A stretch of 9,367 nt of DNA, taken from the NCBI GenBank assembly GCA_024277285.1, contig JAJRVM010000119.1:1-9367 (forward strand). Reading direction: 5' to 3'. The notes beneath the pieces are model-generated. The model worked only from the letters and a program-made list of their open reading frames with translations. It searched no databases and was not told where the DNA came from. The DNA comes from Planctomycetota bacterium (GTDB taxonomy: Bacteria; Planctomycetota; Planctomycetia; Pirellulales; Pirellulaceae). The position numbers were made by a program, and so were the translations under genes. Positions 1 through 6,944 of this stretch are shown here, piece by piece. The first letter of the stretch is position 1. Every line of letters begins with the position of its first letter.

Positions 1-175
1 AGATGGCCATGGTATTGCCGCTGTTCTTGCACGAGGTCGCTCGTTCATTCCCAAGTCTTCCACGATGTGGGCATCCAAGGTTGCTTCCCCAGTCTTCACT
101 CCTGACGCATCGCATATTCGCCGTGACATTCGGCAAGAACGGCTCGCGACGTGGTGACCATTCGAAGCCCAGCGT
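1..175. other. Left flank downstream of the TolC-type gene; no firm feature
   Basis: Nothing here can be called with confidence. On the minus strand, downstream of the TolC-type stop codon, a frame with an ATG at 48 stays open to the window edge (16 codons, beginning MNERPRARTAAI). A possible upstream GTG in the same frame lies at about position 93. This could be the N-terminus of a further operon gene, but it is too short to judge. I see no convincing hairpin followed by a T-run, so there is no evidence that transcription ends after the TolC-type gene. Confidence 0.2.
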
Positions 176-1903
176 CTACGGATTTTGCATCGGGACCGTT
201 CCCAGCGCGGCGCGGAGGTCGGCTTCGGCTCGGCAGTACTCCAGTTGCGCAGCGACTAAGATCTTCCGCGCATCGGCGGTGGCTTTCTCGCGTAGATTGA
301 CGATCAACAGATTGCTGTCACCGGCAACGAACACCCGCCGTTCGGCTTCCTCCATCGTCCGGTTCAGTGCCGCACTTTGGCGCGCCTGAGCAATTCGCTC
401 GTGGGCTGCTTTCAAGGCAGTCACGGCATTCTGCACGTCCGTCATGATTTTGTCGCGCTCGAATTGGGCCTTCGTCCGAATCTGCAGCAGCTTGCTCTGT
501 GTCGCTTGCAGCTTGCCAAGCGCCTTGCGGCGTTGCAGAGGTGCCGAGATGAGCAGTGACGCCTCCAATTGAAATGGAGTCTTGTCTCCTTTGCTGCTGG
601 CCGCTGCCCCGACGTCTTTCGAGGCGGTCGCGCCAACGCTGACTTCCGGAAGATAGAGGTTGCGAGCTTGAGCCAATTCGACTTCCAACTGCTGCCGAAC
701 GAAATCAAGAAACTGCGTTTCCGGCCGGCTCGCCAATGCCGACTGAATATCGGCATCGAGTTGCTCGTCCTCATACGGCAGTGCCTCGGGAAAGAGACTG
801 CGTTGAGAGTCGGGAGGCGGCAGTTGTGGTTGGCCGTTCGGTGCACGGAGAAACAAGGACAGTTTAATGGCCGACTGACGAAACTTGCGTTGCGCGTCGA
901 TCAGCGCAGCGCGACGCGATGCGATCAGTCGCTCGTTATCCGTCAGCTCGATACGGGGTAGATTACCACGCGCAACGTGTTTCTTCATACCATCCTGACG
1001 TTGCAGGGCAAGGTCCAGCAGAGCTTGTTCGATCCGCACGCCCTGGCCGGCAGCAACCCAATCCCAATAGGCGTAAGAGGCCGATCTTACGAAGTCAAGC
1101 AGCTGCAGTAAGATGTCGGGCTCGACTGAATCGCGGCCAAGGGCAGCACGAAAAATCGCCGCGCGGCGTGTATCGATGTGTCGGTTCCGCAGCAATGGAA
1201 TCAGGAAGCCGGCGGCGAACTCGCCACCGTCGTTCGTTTCTCGCCCGCCGTACCAAGGCTCGAAGTTCCCTCGACCAATCCGATAACCCGCAAATACATC
1301 GCCGCCGCCGAAGAGAGCTTGCTCAAGACCCGTGCCCAGGCGATTCGTCTGATAATAGCCTAACGCACCGCTGGTTCCGCCCCCCTTGAGTTTCAAATCG
1401 AACTCGCCATGTGCTTCCAGAAGCTGGCCCTCGGCAATCCTCCGCTGCTCAACCGCAATCCGCAGCAGCGGGTAGCTGTCGTAGACGGAACGCAACACGT
1501 CCTCCAGGGTCAAGACAGCTAACCGGGGCAGAGTCTCTTCGGGGTCGTCGGAATCCGTCCGCCCGATACCCAACTGCGGCGGTACCGGAAGCTCGAACGA
1601 TTCCGGTGCTTTTCCCTGCTCCTCTTGCGCGGCAATCACGTTCAAGTCAACCACGCTCGGAGCCTGCTCGGCACGCGTCTCGAAGGCCACGGTTTTGCCG
1701 CGTCCATGGGCCTCGGACAAGCCGCTTTGCATGGACATTGACGCGGATGGTTCCACAAAGGGCGCCGGTGGTTCGACCAGGCCGCTTGACATGTCTTCTG
1801 GCTGCGTGGAATCGGATTCGCGTTGGTGCGAGGAGGTGGCACAGCTGCACTGGGCAACCAGCATGCCAGCAGAGATCATCCATATTGCAACCCGACGCAC
1901 CAC
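176..1903 (-). CDS. TolC-family outer-membrane efflux/secretion protein
   Basis: This is a 575-aa outer-membrane channel protein of the TolC/OEP type, expected to trimerise and form the exit duct for the HlyD and ABC proteins encoded just upstream. The N-terminus has a signal sequence (MVRRVAIWMISAGMLVAQ) with cysteines at about residues 19 and 21. They could be a lipid-anchor site, but the lipobox is not canonical. A low-complexity Pro/Glu/Ser linker runs to about residue 120. Two helical OEP repeats follow, the first from about 130 (LTLEDVLRSVYDSYPLLRIA) and the second from about 360, with long Ala/Gln/Arg-rich helices such as RRKALGKLQATQSKLLQIR and a final EAERRVFVAGDSNLLIVN segment typical of the family. 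I chose the GTG at 1903 because a full AAGGAGG lies 9 nt upstream and a signal peptide starts there. The frame continues upstream to a GTG at 2101, but that extension looks non-coding and would bury the signal peptide. Confidence 0.85.
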   Translation of the reverse strand: MVRRVAIWMISAGMLVAQCSCATSSHQRESDSTQPEDMSSGLVEPPAPFVEPSASMSMQSGLSEAHGRGKTVAFETRAEQAPSVVDLNVIAAQEEQGKAPESFELPVPPQLGIGRTDSDDPEETLPRLAVLTLEDVLRSVYDSYPLLRIAVEQRRIAEGQLLEAHGEFDLKLKGGGTSGALGYYQTNRLGTGLEQALFGGGDVFAGYRIGRGNFEPWYGGRETNDGGEFAAGFLIPLLRNRHIDTRRAAIFRAALGRDSVEPDILLQLLDFVRSASYAYWDWVAAGQGVRIEQALLDLALQRQDGMKKHVARGNLPRIELTDNERLIASRRAALIDAQRKFRQSAIKLSLFLRAPNGQPQLPPPDSQRSLFPEALPYEDEQLDADIQSALASRPETQFLDFVRQQLEVELAQARNLYLPEVSVGATASKDVGAAASSKGDKTPFQLEASLLISAPLQRRKALGKLQATQSKLLQIRTKAQFERDKIMTDVQNAVTALKAAHERIAQARQSAALNRTMEEAERRVFVAGDSNLLIVNLREKATADARKILVAAQLEYCRAEADLRAALGTVPMQNP

Positions 1904-1912
1904 AATCCATAT

Positions 1913-1919
1913 CCTCCTT
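1913..1919 (-). promoter_or_regulatory. Strong Shine-Dalgarno site setting the TolC-type start
   Basis: Read on the minus strand the sequence is AAGGAGG, 9 nt before GTG at 1903. It is the strongest ribosome binding site in the window and decides the start codon against the longer reading from 2101. A second GTG follows directly at 1900 and could also be used, without changing the signal peptide materially. Confidence 0.7.
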
Positions 1920-2047
1920 GCCCGAAAATCTCCGTTCCCTGGCCTCCAGTCGCTCTGCACGGACGAATGTGCGCAGCGTCCCCGCAATATTCGCAGCATC
2001 GTCACTATCGTCAAAGTCCCCTTGTTCACTCCAGCTATTCCCGCCAA

Positions 2048-2083
2048 TGGCCCAAACCGGTCGTCTTGCGAGTGGCCCAAACC
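2048..2083. repeat. 11-bp direct repeat in the gap between the HlyD-type and TolC-type genes
   Basis: The sequence TGGCCCAAACC occurs exactly at 2048-2058 and again at 2073-2083, with start points 25 bp apart. It lies in the unusually long 261-nt gap (1904-2164) between two genes that otherwise look co-transcribed. The gap may hold an internal promoter or operator. I see no clear -35/-10 pair and no terminator there. Confidence 0.4.
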
Positions 2084-2164
2084 ACCTTTGTTCGGGGGCA
2101 CTCCCAGGGCAACAGTCGTTGAACCTCCTCAGCCGCGTACTGTCGGGACGGCATCCGACGCGCG

Positions 2165-3544
2165 CTACTTCGCCTTTTTTAAGACACTTTTGCCGCCTTT
2201 TTTCGCAGGCTCTTCCACGTCGACGACCGGCGGAAACCCATTGAGTTGCCGCCAGACCTCGAATCCCAGTGACACTCGCTCCAGCAGCACCCAGCCGTGG
2301 GCACGCACGCCCTGCCGCAAGAAACGCTCACTCGGCCACTTCGCGTCTTGCTTGTCGGGCACGACCAGAATGCGGAATTTTCCTTTTCCATCATCCGTGG
2401 CATCGACCATCGCGACGGTGCCGCCGAATGACCCCACCGAGACGGATGGCCAACCGCCAAACTGCACTGCGGGCCACCCCTCGAACTGTAGGCGGACATG
2501 TCGACCTGGGCTCACCAACGGAGCGTCATTCCCGTCCAACCACATTTCGACAGCGCGGTCGGCGGCATCCGGGATAATCGTCAACAATGGTTGCCCCTGC
2601 TTGACAACTTGGGCACCTTGAAAACGATGCACTCGGAATACGAAACCGTCGATCGGTGCGGTGACGATTTGGTTCTGTTGCTGAGCGACTTTGATCTGCA
2701 GTTCGAGCACTTCCTTATCGAGTTTGGCAACATCGGCTGCTGCTTTCCGCGAGGCCGCGCGGGCTGAGTCGATCTTCACTGCGGCCTCGCGTTCTTTGGC
2801 GTTGCGTTCGTTCTTCTTCGCCGCCACTTCGTTGACTGCGGCGGCCACGTAGTTGACCGCCTGCTCCGCCTTGGCATCGACTTCTTTGAGCTTACGCTCC
2901 TGAATCTGTAGCTTCAAGGTCGATGTCAAGCCGTCCTTCCATAAGCTTTTTTGGCGATCGTAGTTCAGACGCACCTGCAGCAATGCGGCGTGAGTAGCTT
3001 CCAAGTCTCTGTCCGCGGCCATTTTTTTCTGCTCGGCCATCTGGATGTATTGGTCCGCAGCGGCAACGATCTCATCCCGCGCTGTTGCGAGCGCACCGAC
3101 TTGCGCGTTGTACGCCGTCATGACCAGCGTGAGGGATTCGAGTTCGCGGCGTTTGGCTGCCAACTGGTCCCGCAGGCGGTCGAGCAGGTCGGGGTCCAGG
3201 TCTCGGATCTCGGCAATGAATTCGCCTTTGGCGATGTGTACCCCTTCGGCAATCTTGTCGGTGAACCGAACAATGCGTCCACTAACCGGTACTTCCACCG
3301 TCTGCCGGCGGGCCAGTGGAGAGTAGGCAACAACGCGACCACCGCCCTTCACGTTCTGTTGCCAGGGCGCCAGGAAAAAGGCAACGATCATGAGGCAGAG
3401 CAAGAACATCAACAGCCGTGCGACGCGCCGCGCCATACGCGATGAACAAGTCAATCGCGGTGGATGAAACGCGTGGGTAATACCGTTACGTCGTGACTTG
3501 ACCGCTCTGAACATTCTTCGTTGTGGGTTGTTCGCCGATTGCAT
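2165..3544 (-). CDS. HlyD-family membrane fusion (periplasmic adaptor) protein
   Basis: This is a 459-aa adaptor that should bridge the inner-membrane ABC exporter and the TolC-type channel. From ATG 3544 there is a basic cytoplasmic stretch (1-40) and one membrane segment (about 42-60, VARLLMFLLCLMIVAFFLAP). A first half of a lipoyl-like domain follows (about 81-113, VEVPVSGRIVRF...GVHIAKGEFIAEI). A long Ala/Lys/Glu-rich coiled-coil hairpin spans about 115-290. The second lipoyl half is at about 292-325 (VTAPIDGFVFRV...VKQGQPLLTI), and a beta-barrel domain runs to about 430, ending in LRQGVRAHGWVLLERVSLGFEVWRQL, a familiar HlyD C-terminus. An upstream ATG at 3688 in the same frame would overlap the ABC gene by 88 nt and add a poorly ordered Arg-rich leader. 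The 3544 start instead leaves a 56-nt gap and has GAGG about 10 nt upstream. Size and domain order are normal for the family. Confidence 0.88.
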   Translation of the reverse strand: MQSANNPQRRMFRAVKSRRNGITHAFHPPRLTCSSRMARRVARLLMFLLCLMIVAFFLAPWQQNVKGGGRVVAYSPLARRQTVEVPVSGRIVRFTDKIAEGVHIAKGEFIAEIRDLDPDLLDRLRDQLAAKRRELESLTLVMTAYNAQVGALATARDEIVAAADQYIQMAEQKKMAADRDLEATHAALLQVRLNYDRQKSLWKDGLTSTLKLQIQERKLKEVDAKAEQAVNYVAAAVNEVAAKKNERNAKEREAAVKIDSARAASRKAAADVAKLDKEVLELQIKVAQQQNQIVTAPIDGFVFRVHRFQGAQVVKQGQPLLTIIPDAADRAVEMWLDGNDAPLVSPGRHVRLQFEGWPAVQFGGWPSVSVGSFGGTVAMVDATDDGKGKFRILVVPDKQDAKWPSERFLRQGVRAHGWVLLERVSLGFEVWRQLNGFPPVVDVEEPAKKGGKSVLKKAK

Positions 3545-3600
3545 TCTGTATCGCCTCGAAACGGTACTCGCTCGTGTAGGGAAAACGTCGTGCGACGCTG

Positions 3601-5790
3601 TTAGGTCTGTTCTGGCGACGCCAGGTTGATTTTCCTCGCGCAACGGTCGAGGACATGCGGATGCGAGGTGACTACGATTAGCGTCCACGGGGCCGTCGAG
3701 TCGAACAAGACATCGAGAGCTGGAGCAAGCACGTCGCTCGGTAACGAGTCGAACAGCCCATCAATGATCAAGAGCCTTGGGCGATGCACCAGCGCGCGAG
3801 CCAGCACCAACATGCGGATCTGGCTGTCCGATAGAGGCGCACCAGTGCACGAGAGCATTGTTTCCAACCCGCGGGGTAACGCGTGGCTGTCGAGCAACCC
3901 CAGCCGTTCACATGCCTCGCGTACCAATCGCACGTCGATGTCGGGATTGTCCAGGTGTACATTTTCGGTGACCGTTGCGTGAAACACCTCCATCCGCCGC
4001 AGCAGCATGACGTGCCGTCGCCAGACATCGGGGCGCACCTCCGACAATTCGTGATCGTCAATGATTATCCGGCCCTGAGACGGACTCCTCAGCCCGTACA
4101 GAAGATCGGCCATGGTCGACTTGCCGCAACCCGCGGGGCCGGTCAGTGCGACTCGTTCGCCACAGGCAATGTCAAAGCGGATGTCCTTGAGGATCGGGCG
4201 CGCGTCGAATCGGAACGAAACGTCCCGCACGGACAATTCCACCGGGTGAGTTTCCGGCAGGCGCATGAGACCCTGCTGTCGTTCCAGCGGCAGATCAAAC
4301 AGTCTCCCCAGCTTGTCGATACCCGCCATTAAGTCGTAATAGGACTCAAGGTGCTTGCCGACCTTGGCAAATGCACCGACAATAAGGGCGACGATCATCT
4401 CTGCGGCGACCAGTTGGCCCAGTGTCAGTTGGCCCTTTATCACGAGCCAGCCGCCAACTCCCAGCAACAACGATCCGGCTGCCGCGTGCAAGACCAGCGC
4501 AAAGGAAATCTGGCGAAACAGGACACGAAAGTGCAGCCGGCGGTTTTCGAGGTAACCAGAAACAAGATGTTCTGCCTTCTCGCCGACGTACTCGGAAGCG
4601 TTATCCAATTTGAAGACCAAGGGACAACGCGTGATTTCCTGAAGCCACGCAACCGTGGCGTACTTGTACTTTGATTCCTGAATGCTTGATGGCACTCCCC
4701 CTCGCCCAAGGACAAAAACAATGAACGAGATCGACATCAACAGTGCCAGGTCAAGACCTAGCAGAAACGGGTGATAGACCGCGAGAACGATCCCACCAAT
4801 CGTGCTCACAATAACCAAGTCAACCGCATCCAGTAGAAACAGTGCGCTCACCTTCTGAAGTGTGACGACGTCAAAGAAACGGTTCGTTAGTTCCGGACCA
4901 TATTGGCCATCCAACGCATCTTGCCGCACGCGCGGCAAGCGGTAACTCAGATCGTGCACCACTCGGGCAAAGAGCCGGCGTTGTAAGACTTCGACGATGT
5001 AGGTCTCCCACAGACGCAATGCCGCCCAGAACGCCGTTAGGCCCAACAGCATCAGTGACAGAACAATCACCGGCTGCAAGAATTTACCAAAGGCAACGAA
5101 CGAAACCATAACCTGAACTGCCATGGGCGTTGCCAGCGCCAGAATTCCGGACAGCACGGCAAACACCAGAATAACCCAAATATCCGACCATTCGGCCCGC
5201 ATGATCAGTAGCGTCCGAGCGAGTGGCGACATCGTTCGCCCGCCAAGAGCTTCACGCTCGTGATGATTGTTGTCGCATGTCAATGAAGGCTCCAACGTCA
5301 CCACACGAATCAAGCCGGTATCTTCCGCCGGCCGAAGGATTCGTTTCATCTCACTCCGCCGCACGCGGCGCTGTTGTGTCTTCGTGCCCCTGCGAAAAAG
5401 GAGGTAGTGTTTGCGCCGAACTCCTGTCACGGCCAACCACGGCTCTGATTCTCCGGGCAGATAGGTTGCGATCTGTACGCCCTCCAGAACCCAACGCAAC
5501 ACTTCATCGAGGCGGTTTTCGATAACGGAAACGCGCAGGTCTAAACTCGCTCCAGCCTCCGTCAACCACTTCCACCAACGCTGCTCAACGCTACCCGGCC
5601 AGGTGCGGACTGCTTCGCCAACGGCCCTGCGAACGTCAGCTCGTTCGGACTTGATTCCGTATTCCTGGGAGCATTGCTCCAAGAGATCGACCATTTGGTC
5701 GATTCCGGTATCCGTGACCTGTCCAGATTCCACGGCGTCGTCGTCTTCAGCACGCTCGTCAGAGTTTGGCGGTTCACTTTGCGACGTCAT
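3601..5790 (-). CDS. ABC exporter (membrane plus ATPase domains) of type I secretion type, with degenerate ATPase motifs
   Basis: This 729-aa half-transporter is expected to dimerise in the inner membrane and feed the HlyD/TolC conduit. Residues 1-25 are acidic. Residues 30-170 resemble a C39-peptidase-like domain (a YGIK...VRRAV helix and a later RRKHYLLFRRG strand with His128), with no convincing catalytic Cys. The membrane domain spans about 200-480 with several hydrophobic segments (for example 204-222, 240-260, 317-360 and 428-475). The nucleotide-binding domain is at about 515-729. Walker A is intact (GPAGCGKST, 551-559) and an H-loop His is present (H710). The Q-loop Gln is replaced by Arg (LLRRMEVF, 596-603), the signature is LSDSQ (653-657) instead of LSGGQ, and Walker B LLIID is followed by Gly678 where the catalytic Glu normally sits. 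The ATG at 5790 has GGAG about 6 nt upstream. It lies 87 nt after the HPF-type gene and 56 nt before the HlyD-type gene. Confidence 0.88.
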   Translation of the reverse strand: MTSQSEPPNSDERAEDDDAVESGQVTDTGIDQMVDLLEQCSQEYGIKSERADVRRAVGEAVRTWPGSVEQRWWKWLTEAGASLDLRVSVIENRLDEVLRWVLEGVQIATYLPGESEPWLAVTGVRRKHYLLFRRGTKTQQRRVRRSEMKRILRPAEDTGLIRVVTLEPSLTCDNNHHEREALGGRTMSPLARTLLIMRAEWSDIWVILVFAVLSGILALATPMAVQVMVSFVAFGKFLQPVIVLSLMLLGLTAFWAALRLWETYIVEVLQRRLFARVVHDLSYRLPRVRQDALDGQYGPELTNRFFDVVTLQKVSALFLLDAVDLVIVSTIGGIVLAVYHPFLLGLDLALLMSISFIVFVLGRGGVPSSIQESKYKYATVAWLQEITRCPLVFKLDNASEYVGEKAEHLVSGYLENRRLHFRVLFRQISFALVLHAAAGSLLLGVGGWLVIKGQLTLGQLVAAEMIVALIVGAFAKVGKHLESYYDLMAGIDKLGRLFDLPLERQQGLMRLPETHPVELSVRDVSFRFDARPILKDIRFDIACGERVALTGPAGCGKSTMADLLYGLRSPSQGRIIIDDHELSEVRPDVWRRHVMLLRRMEVFHATVTENVHLDNPDIDVRLVREACERLGLLDSHALPRGLETMLSCTGAPLSDSQIRMLVLARALVHRPRLLIIDGLFDSLPSDVLAPALDVLFDSTAPWTLIVVTSHPHVLDRCARKINLASPEQT

Positions 5791-5877
5791 TCGTACTCCA
5801 CCCTCGTATCCCAGTAACCACGGTCACAATCCTTAACGTATTCCCTCTTGCTCGCCAGATTCAATGTCGCCTCATGT

Positions 5878-6201
5878 TCAATACAGCCCCCGCAAAGATC
5901 TTGGCGACGGTTCGAGTTTCCACTTGACGGCACGACTCGCCATGTCCACGGCTCGGGCAACCGCTCGGCGTATGCCTGCATCACCCGCCTCCGTTTCAAC
6001 CCCATCGGCGGGGATCAACTTGATGCACACCTTGCACAACGTGTCACATCGATCCGCTTGTTGATGCGAACTCTTGACATACAGTGTGATCGTCTTGATG
6101 TGTTGGCTGTATCGAGTCAAAGCGAACCGCAAGCGTCGCTCAATGTACTCGCGCGTCGCGTCGTCAAGTTCAACATCCGCACTATCAATTACAATCCGCA
6201 T
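5878..6201 (-). CDS. Short HPF/RaiA-family ribosome-associated (hibernation) protein
   Basis: This is a 107-aa protein of the HPF/RaiA/YfiA family (formerly sigma-54 modulation proteins). Members bind the 30S decoding region and inactivate or dimerise ribosomes in stress or stationary phase. The fold pattern is visible: a beta strand (MRIVIDSADVEL), an amphipathic helix (DDATREYIERRLRFALTRY), strands around ITLYVKSS and CKVCIKLIPAD, and a second long helix (GIRRAVARAVDMASRAVKWKL). It corresponds to the short type without a C-terminal dimerisation domain. Start ATG 6201 has GGGAG about 10 nt upstream; an in-frame ATG at 6279 would add a non-family leader. It is odd in carrying a His46/Cys52/Cys56/Cys59 cluster on the second half of the sheet. 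It is the first gene of the minus-strand series, 87 nt before the ABC exporter, and co-transcription is inferred. The basic C-terminus fits RNA binding. Confidence 0.8.
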   Translation of the reverse strand: MRIVIDSADVELDDATREYIERRLRFALTRYSQHIKTITLYVKSSHQQADRCDTLCKVCIKLIPADGVETEAGDAGIRRAVARAVDMASRAVKWKLEPSPRSLRGLY

Positions 6202-6375
6202 GACCCGGTCTCCCGAAGTGCGAAGGAGTTGTCCCTCGATATTGCCGAGGCCCCCTATGTGCCTTCGTTCACATTCCATTTGTGGCTCTCAATGCCACCG
6301 GCCGCCTTGCATACCCTCAACAGGCTTTCCGGCATTCAGCGCGCCACGGCGTTAGAAACTGTGACACGACAGCAG

Positions 6376-6407
6376 AATAGCCGCTTTTCTGCGGCAAAAT
6401 AGCCGCA
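6376..6407. promoter_or_regulatory. AATAGCCGC direct repeat with two mutually exclusive hairpins upstream of the HPF-type gene
   Basis: AATAGCCGC occurs at 6376-6384 and 6398-6406, exactly 22 bp (two helical turns) apart. Between them, TGCGGC (6390-6395) is complementary to both flanks: GCCGC 6380-6384 (5-bp stem, 6-nt loop) or GCCGCA 6402-6407 (6-bp stem, 6-nt loop). It lies about 175-205 nt upstream of the HPF-type start. It could be a tandem operator or a small two-state RNA switch. A TATAAG hexamer lies just beyond it on the minus strand (6415-6420) as a weak -10 candidate without a good -35. Confidence 0.4.
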
Positions 6408-6435
6408 CAGTTTACTTATACGTCCATTTGCAGGC

Positions 6436-6481
6436 GATAGATAGACAGATTATCAGCCTTTGAATGTGAGATAATATCTAC
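6436..6481. promoter_or_regulatory. GATA/TATC palindrome cluster in the divergent intergenic region (candidate regulator site)
   Basis: This AT-rich stretch contains nested inverted repeats: GATA-N11-TATC (6436-6454), ATTATC-N15-GATAAT (6449-6475), and a perfect odd palindrome AGATA-A-TATCT (6469-6479). The last forms part of the 13-mer AGATAATATCTAC (6469-6481), which recurs with one change at 6932-6944 beside the NhaR-type gene. The position between divergent units, and the approximate T-N11-A geometry of the second copy, suggest a LysR-type operator. Confidence 0.4.
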
Positions 6482-6604
6482 ACGTCATGTCCGTTCATGT
6501 ACCGAAGTCGTTTGTTTGGCAGCAAGCAGGATTAAGCGGCAACCGTACAATGTATCGGTGTTATCTAACGATTGCTGGCAGTTTATCTTCCTTACTAAGG
6601 CGAC

Positions 6605-6757
6605 CGGCAGGTGAGGGTATACCACGATCTAGAAGTCTCCTGCCGACTCGCAGTCTGTCGATTAAATCAAAGCCGCGGTAGTGACGCGACGCGGAAGAGG
6701 GCAACAGAACATGAGGGGCAGGAAGAGCCCGGGCAGCGAATATGTTCTCTTGCCCTC
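6605..6757. ncRNA. Run of three hairpins, candidate structured RNA; strand undetermined
   Basis: Three inverted repeats follow one another: CGGCAGG 6605-6611 with CCTGCCG 6639-6645; CCGCG 6673-6677 with CGCGG 6690-6694; and a long stem of 6697-6712 (GAGGGCAACAGAACAT) with 6742-6757 (ATGTTCTCTTGCCCTC). The last has 15 of 16 pairs matched, one C-C mismatch, and a 29-nt loop that itself contains GGGC (6716-6719) and GCCC (6727-6730). No T-run follows on either strand, so these are not simple terminators. No credible reading frame covers the stretch. The run could be a small RNA, a leader of the regulator gene, or a remnant of a mobile element. The pairing is plain in the sequence; the function is unknown. 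Confidence 0.45.
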
Positions 6758-6856
6758 CCAAAGGAACCGCCAACGCCTCCCCGAGACATCTACCTCGCAT
6801 AAGACCGTCGCGCGGTTCGATGACGCTAAGTGGGTTGGGGACTCGAACGGTAACGA

Positions 6857-6886
6857 TTGACCGACAGGATTAAGGTTGCGAATAAC
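6857..6886 (+). promoter_or_regulatory. Candidate promoter of the NhaR-type gene
   Basis: TTGACC (6857-6862, five of six to the sigma-70 consensus) is followed after 18 bp by AATAAC (6881-6886, four of six). It lies about 70 bp upstream of the ATG at 6959. Promoters in this type of organism are poorly predictable by eye, so this is tentative. Confidence 0.3.
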
Positions 6887-6929
6887 CATGACCGGTTGCG
6901 CCTATCCAGAGGAGTTGCGGCATTGATTC

Positions 6930-6944
6930 GTAGACAATATCTAC
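6930..6944. promoter_or_regulatory. Candidate LysR-type operator overlapping the NhaR-type start region
   Basis: GTAGACAATATCTAC is a dyad with 5-bp arms (GTAGA/TCTAC). Its core TAGACAATATCTA fits the T-N11-A rule of LysR-type boxes. It ends 14 bp before the ATG at 6959, where a bound regulator would block its own expression. A near copy lies at 6469-6481. If the alternative TTG start at 6923 is used, the site is inside the reading frame. Confidence 0.4.

Noticed and set aside
1411..2621. Two long plus-strand frames (1411-2244 and 1695-2621) opposite the TolC- and HlyD-type genes
   Set aside because: Their translations are Arg/Ser/Pro-rich with no domain pattern, and they lie antisense to well-supported family members. 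They are typical shadows in GC-rich DNA.
3545..3688. Longer HlyD-type start at 3688, overlapping the exporter gene
   Set aside because: The added 48 residues are disordered and Arg-rich. The start at 3544 has a ribosome site and gives a normal cytoplasmic leader before the membrane segment.
5787..6005. Small minus-strand frame overlapping the end of the HPF-type gene and the gap before the exporter
   Set aside because: Its N-terminal two thirds is the frame-shifted HPF gene, and there is no ribosome site or recognisable pattern.
6487..6802. Short frames on both strands inside the divergent intergenic region
   Set aside because: They are low-information translations with no good ribosome sites, and they overlap the inverted repeats, which explain the sequence better.
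6833..6852. T-arm-like GTTCGAGTCCCC on the minus strand, suggesting a tRNA 3' end
   Set aside because: The bases that should form the T stem do not pair (TACCG against CCCCA), and no anticodon arm or acceptor stem can be built. It could at most be a decayed fragment.
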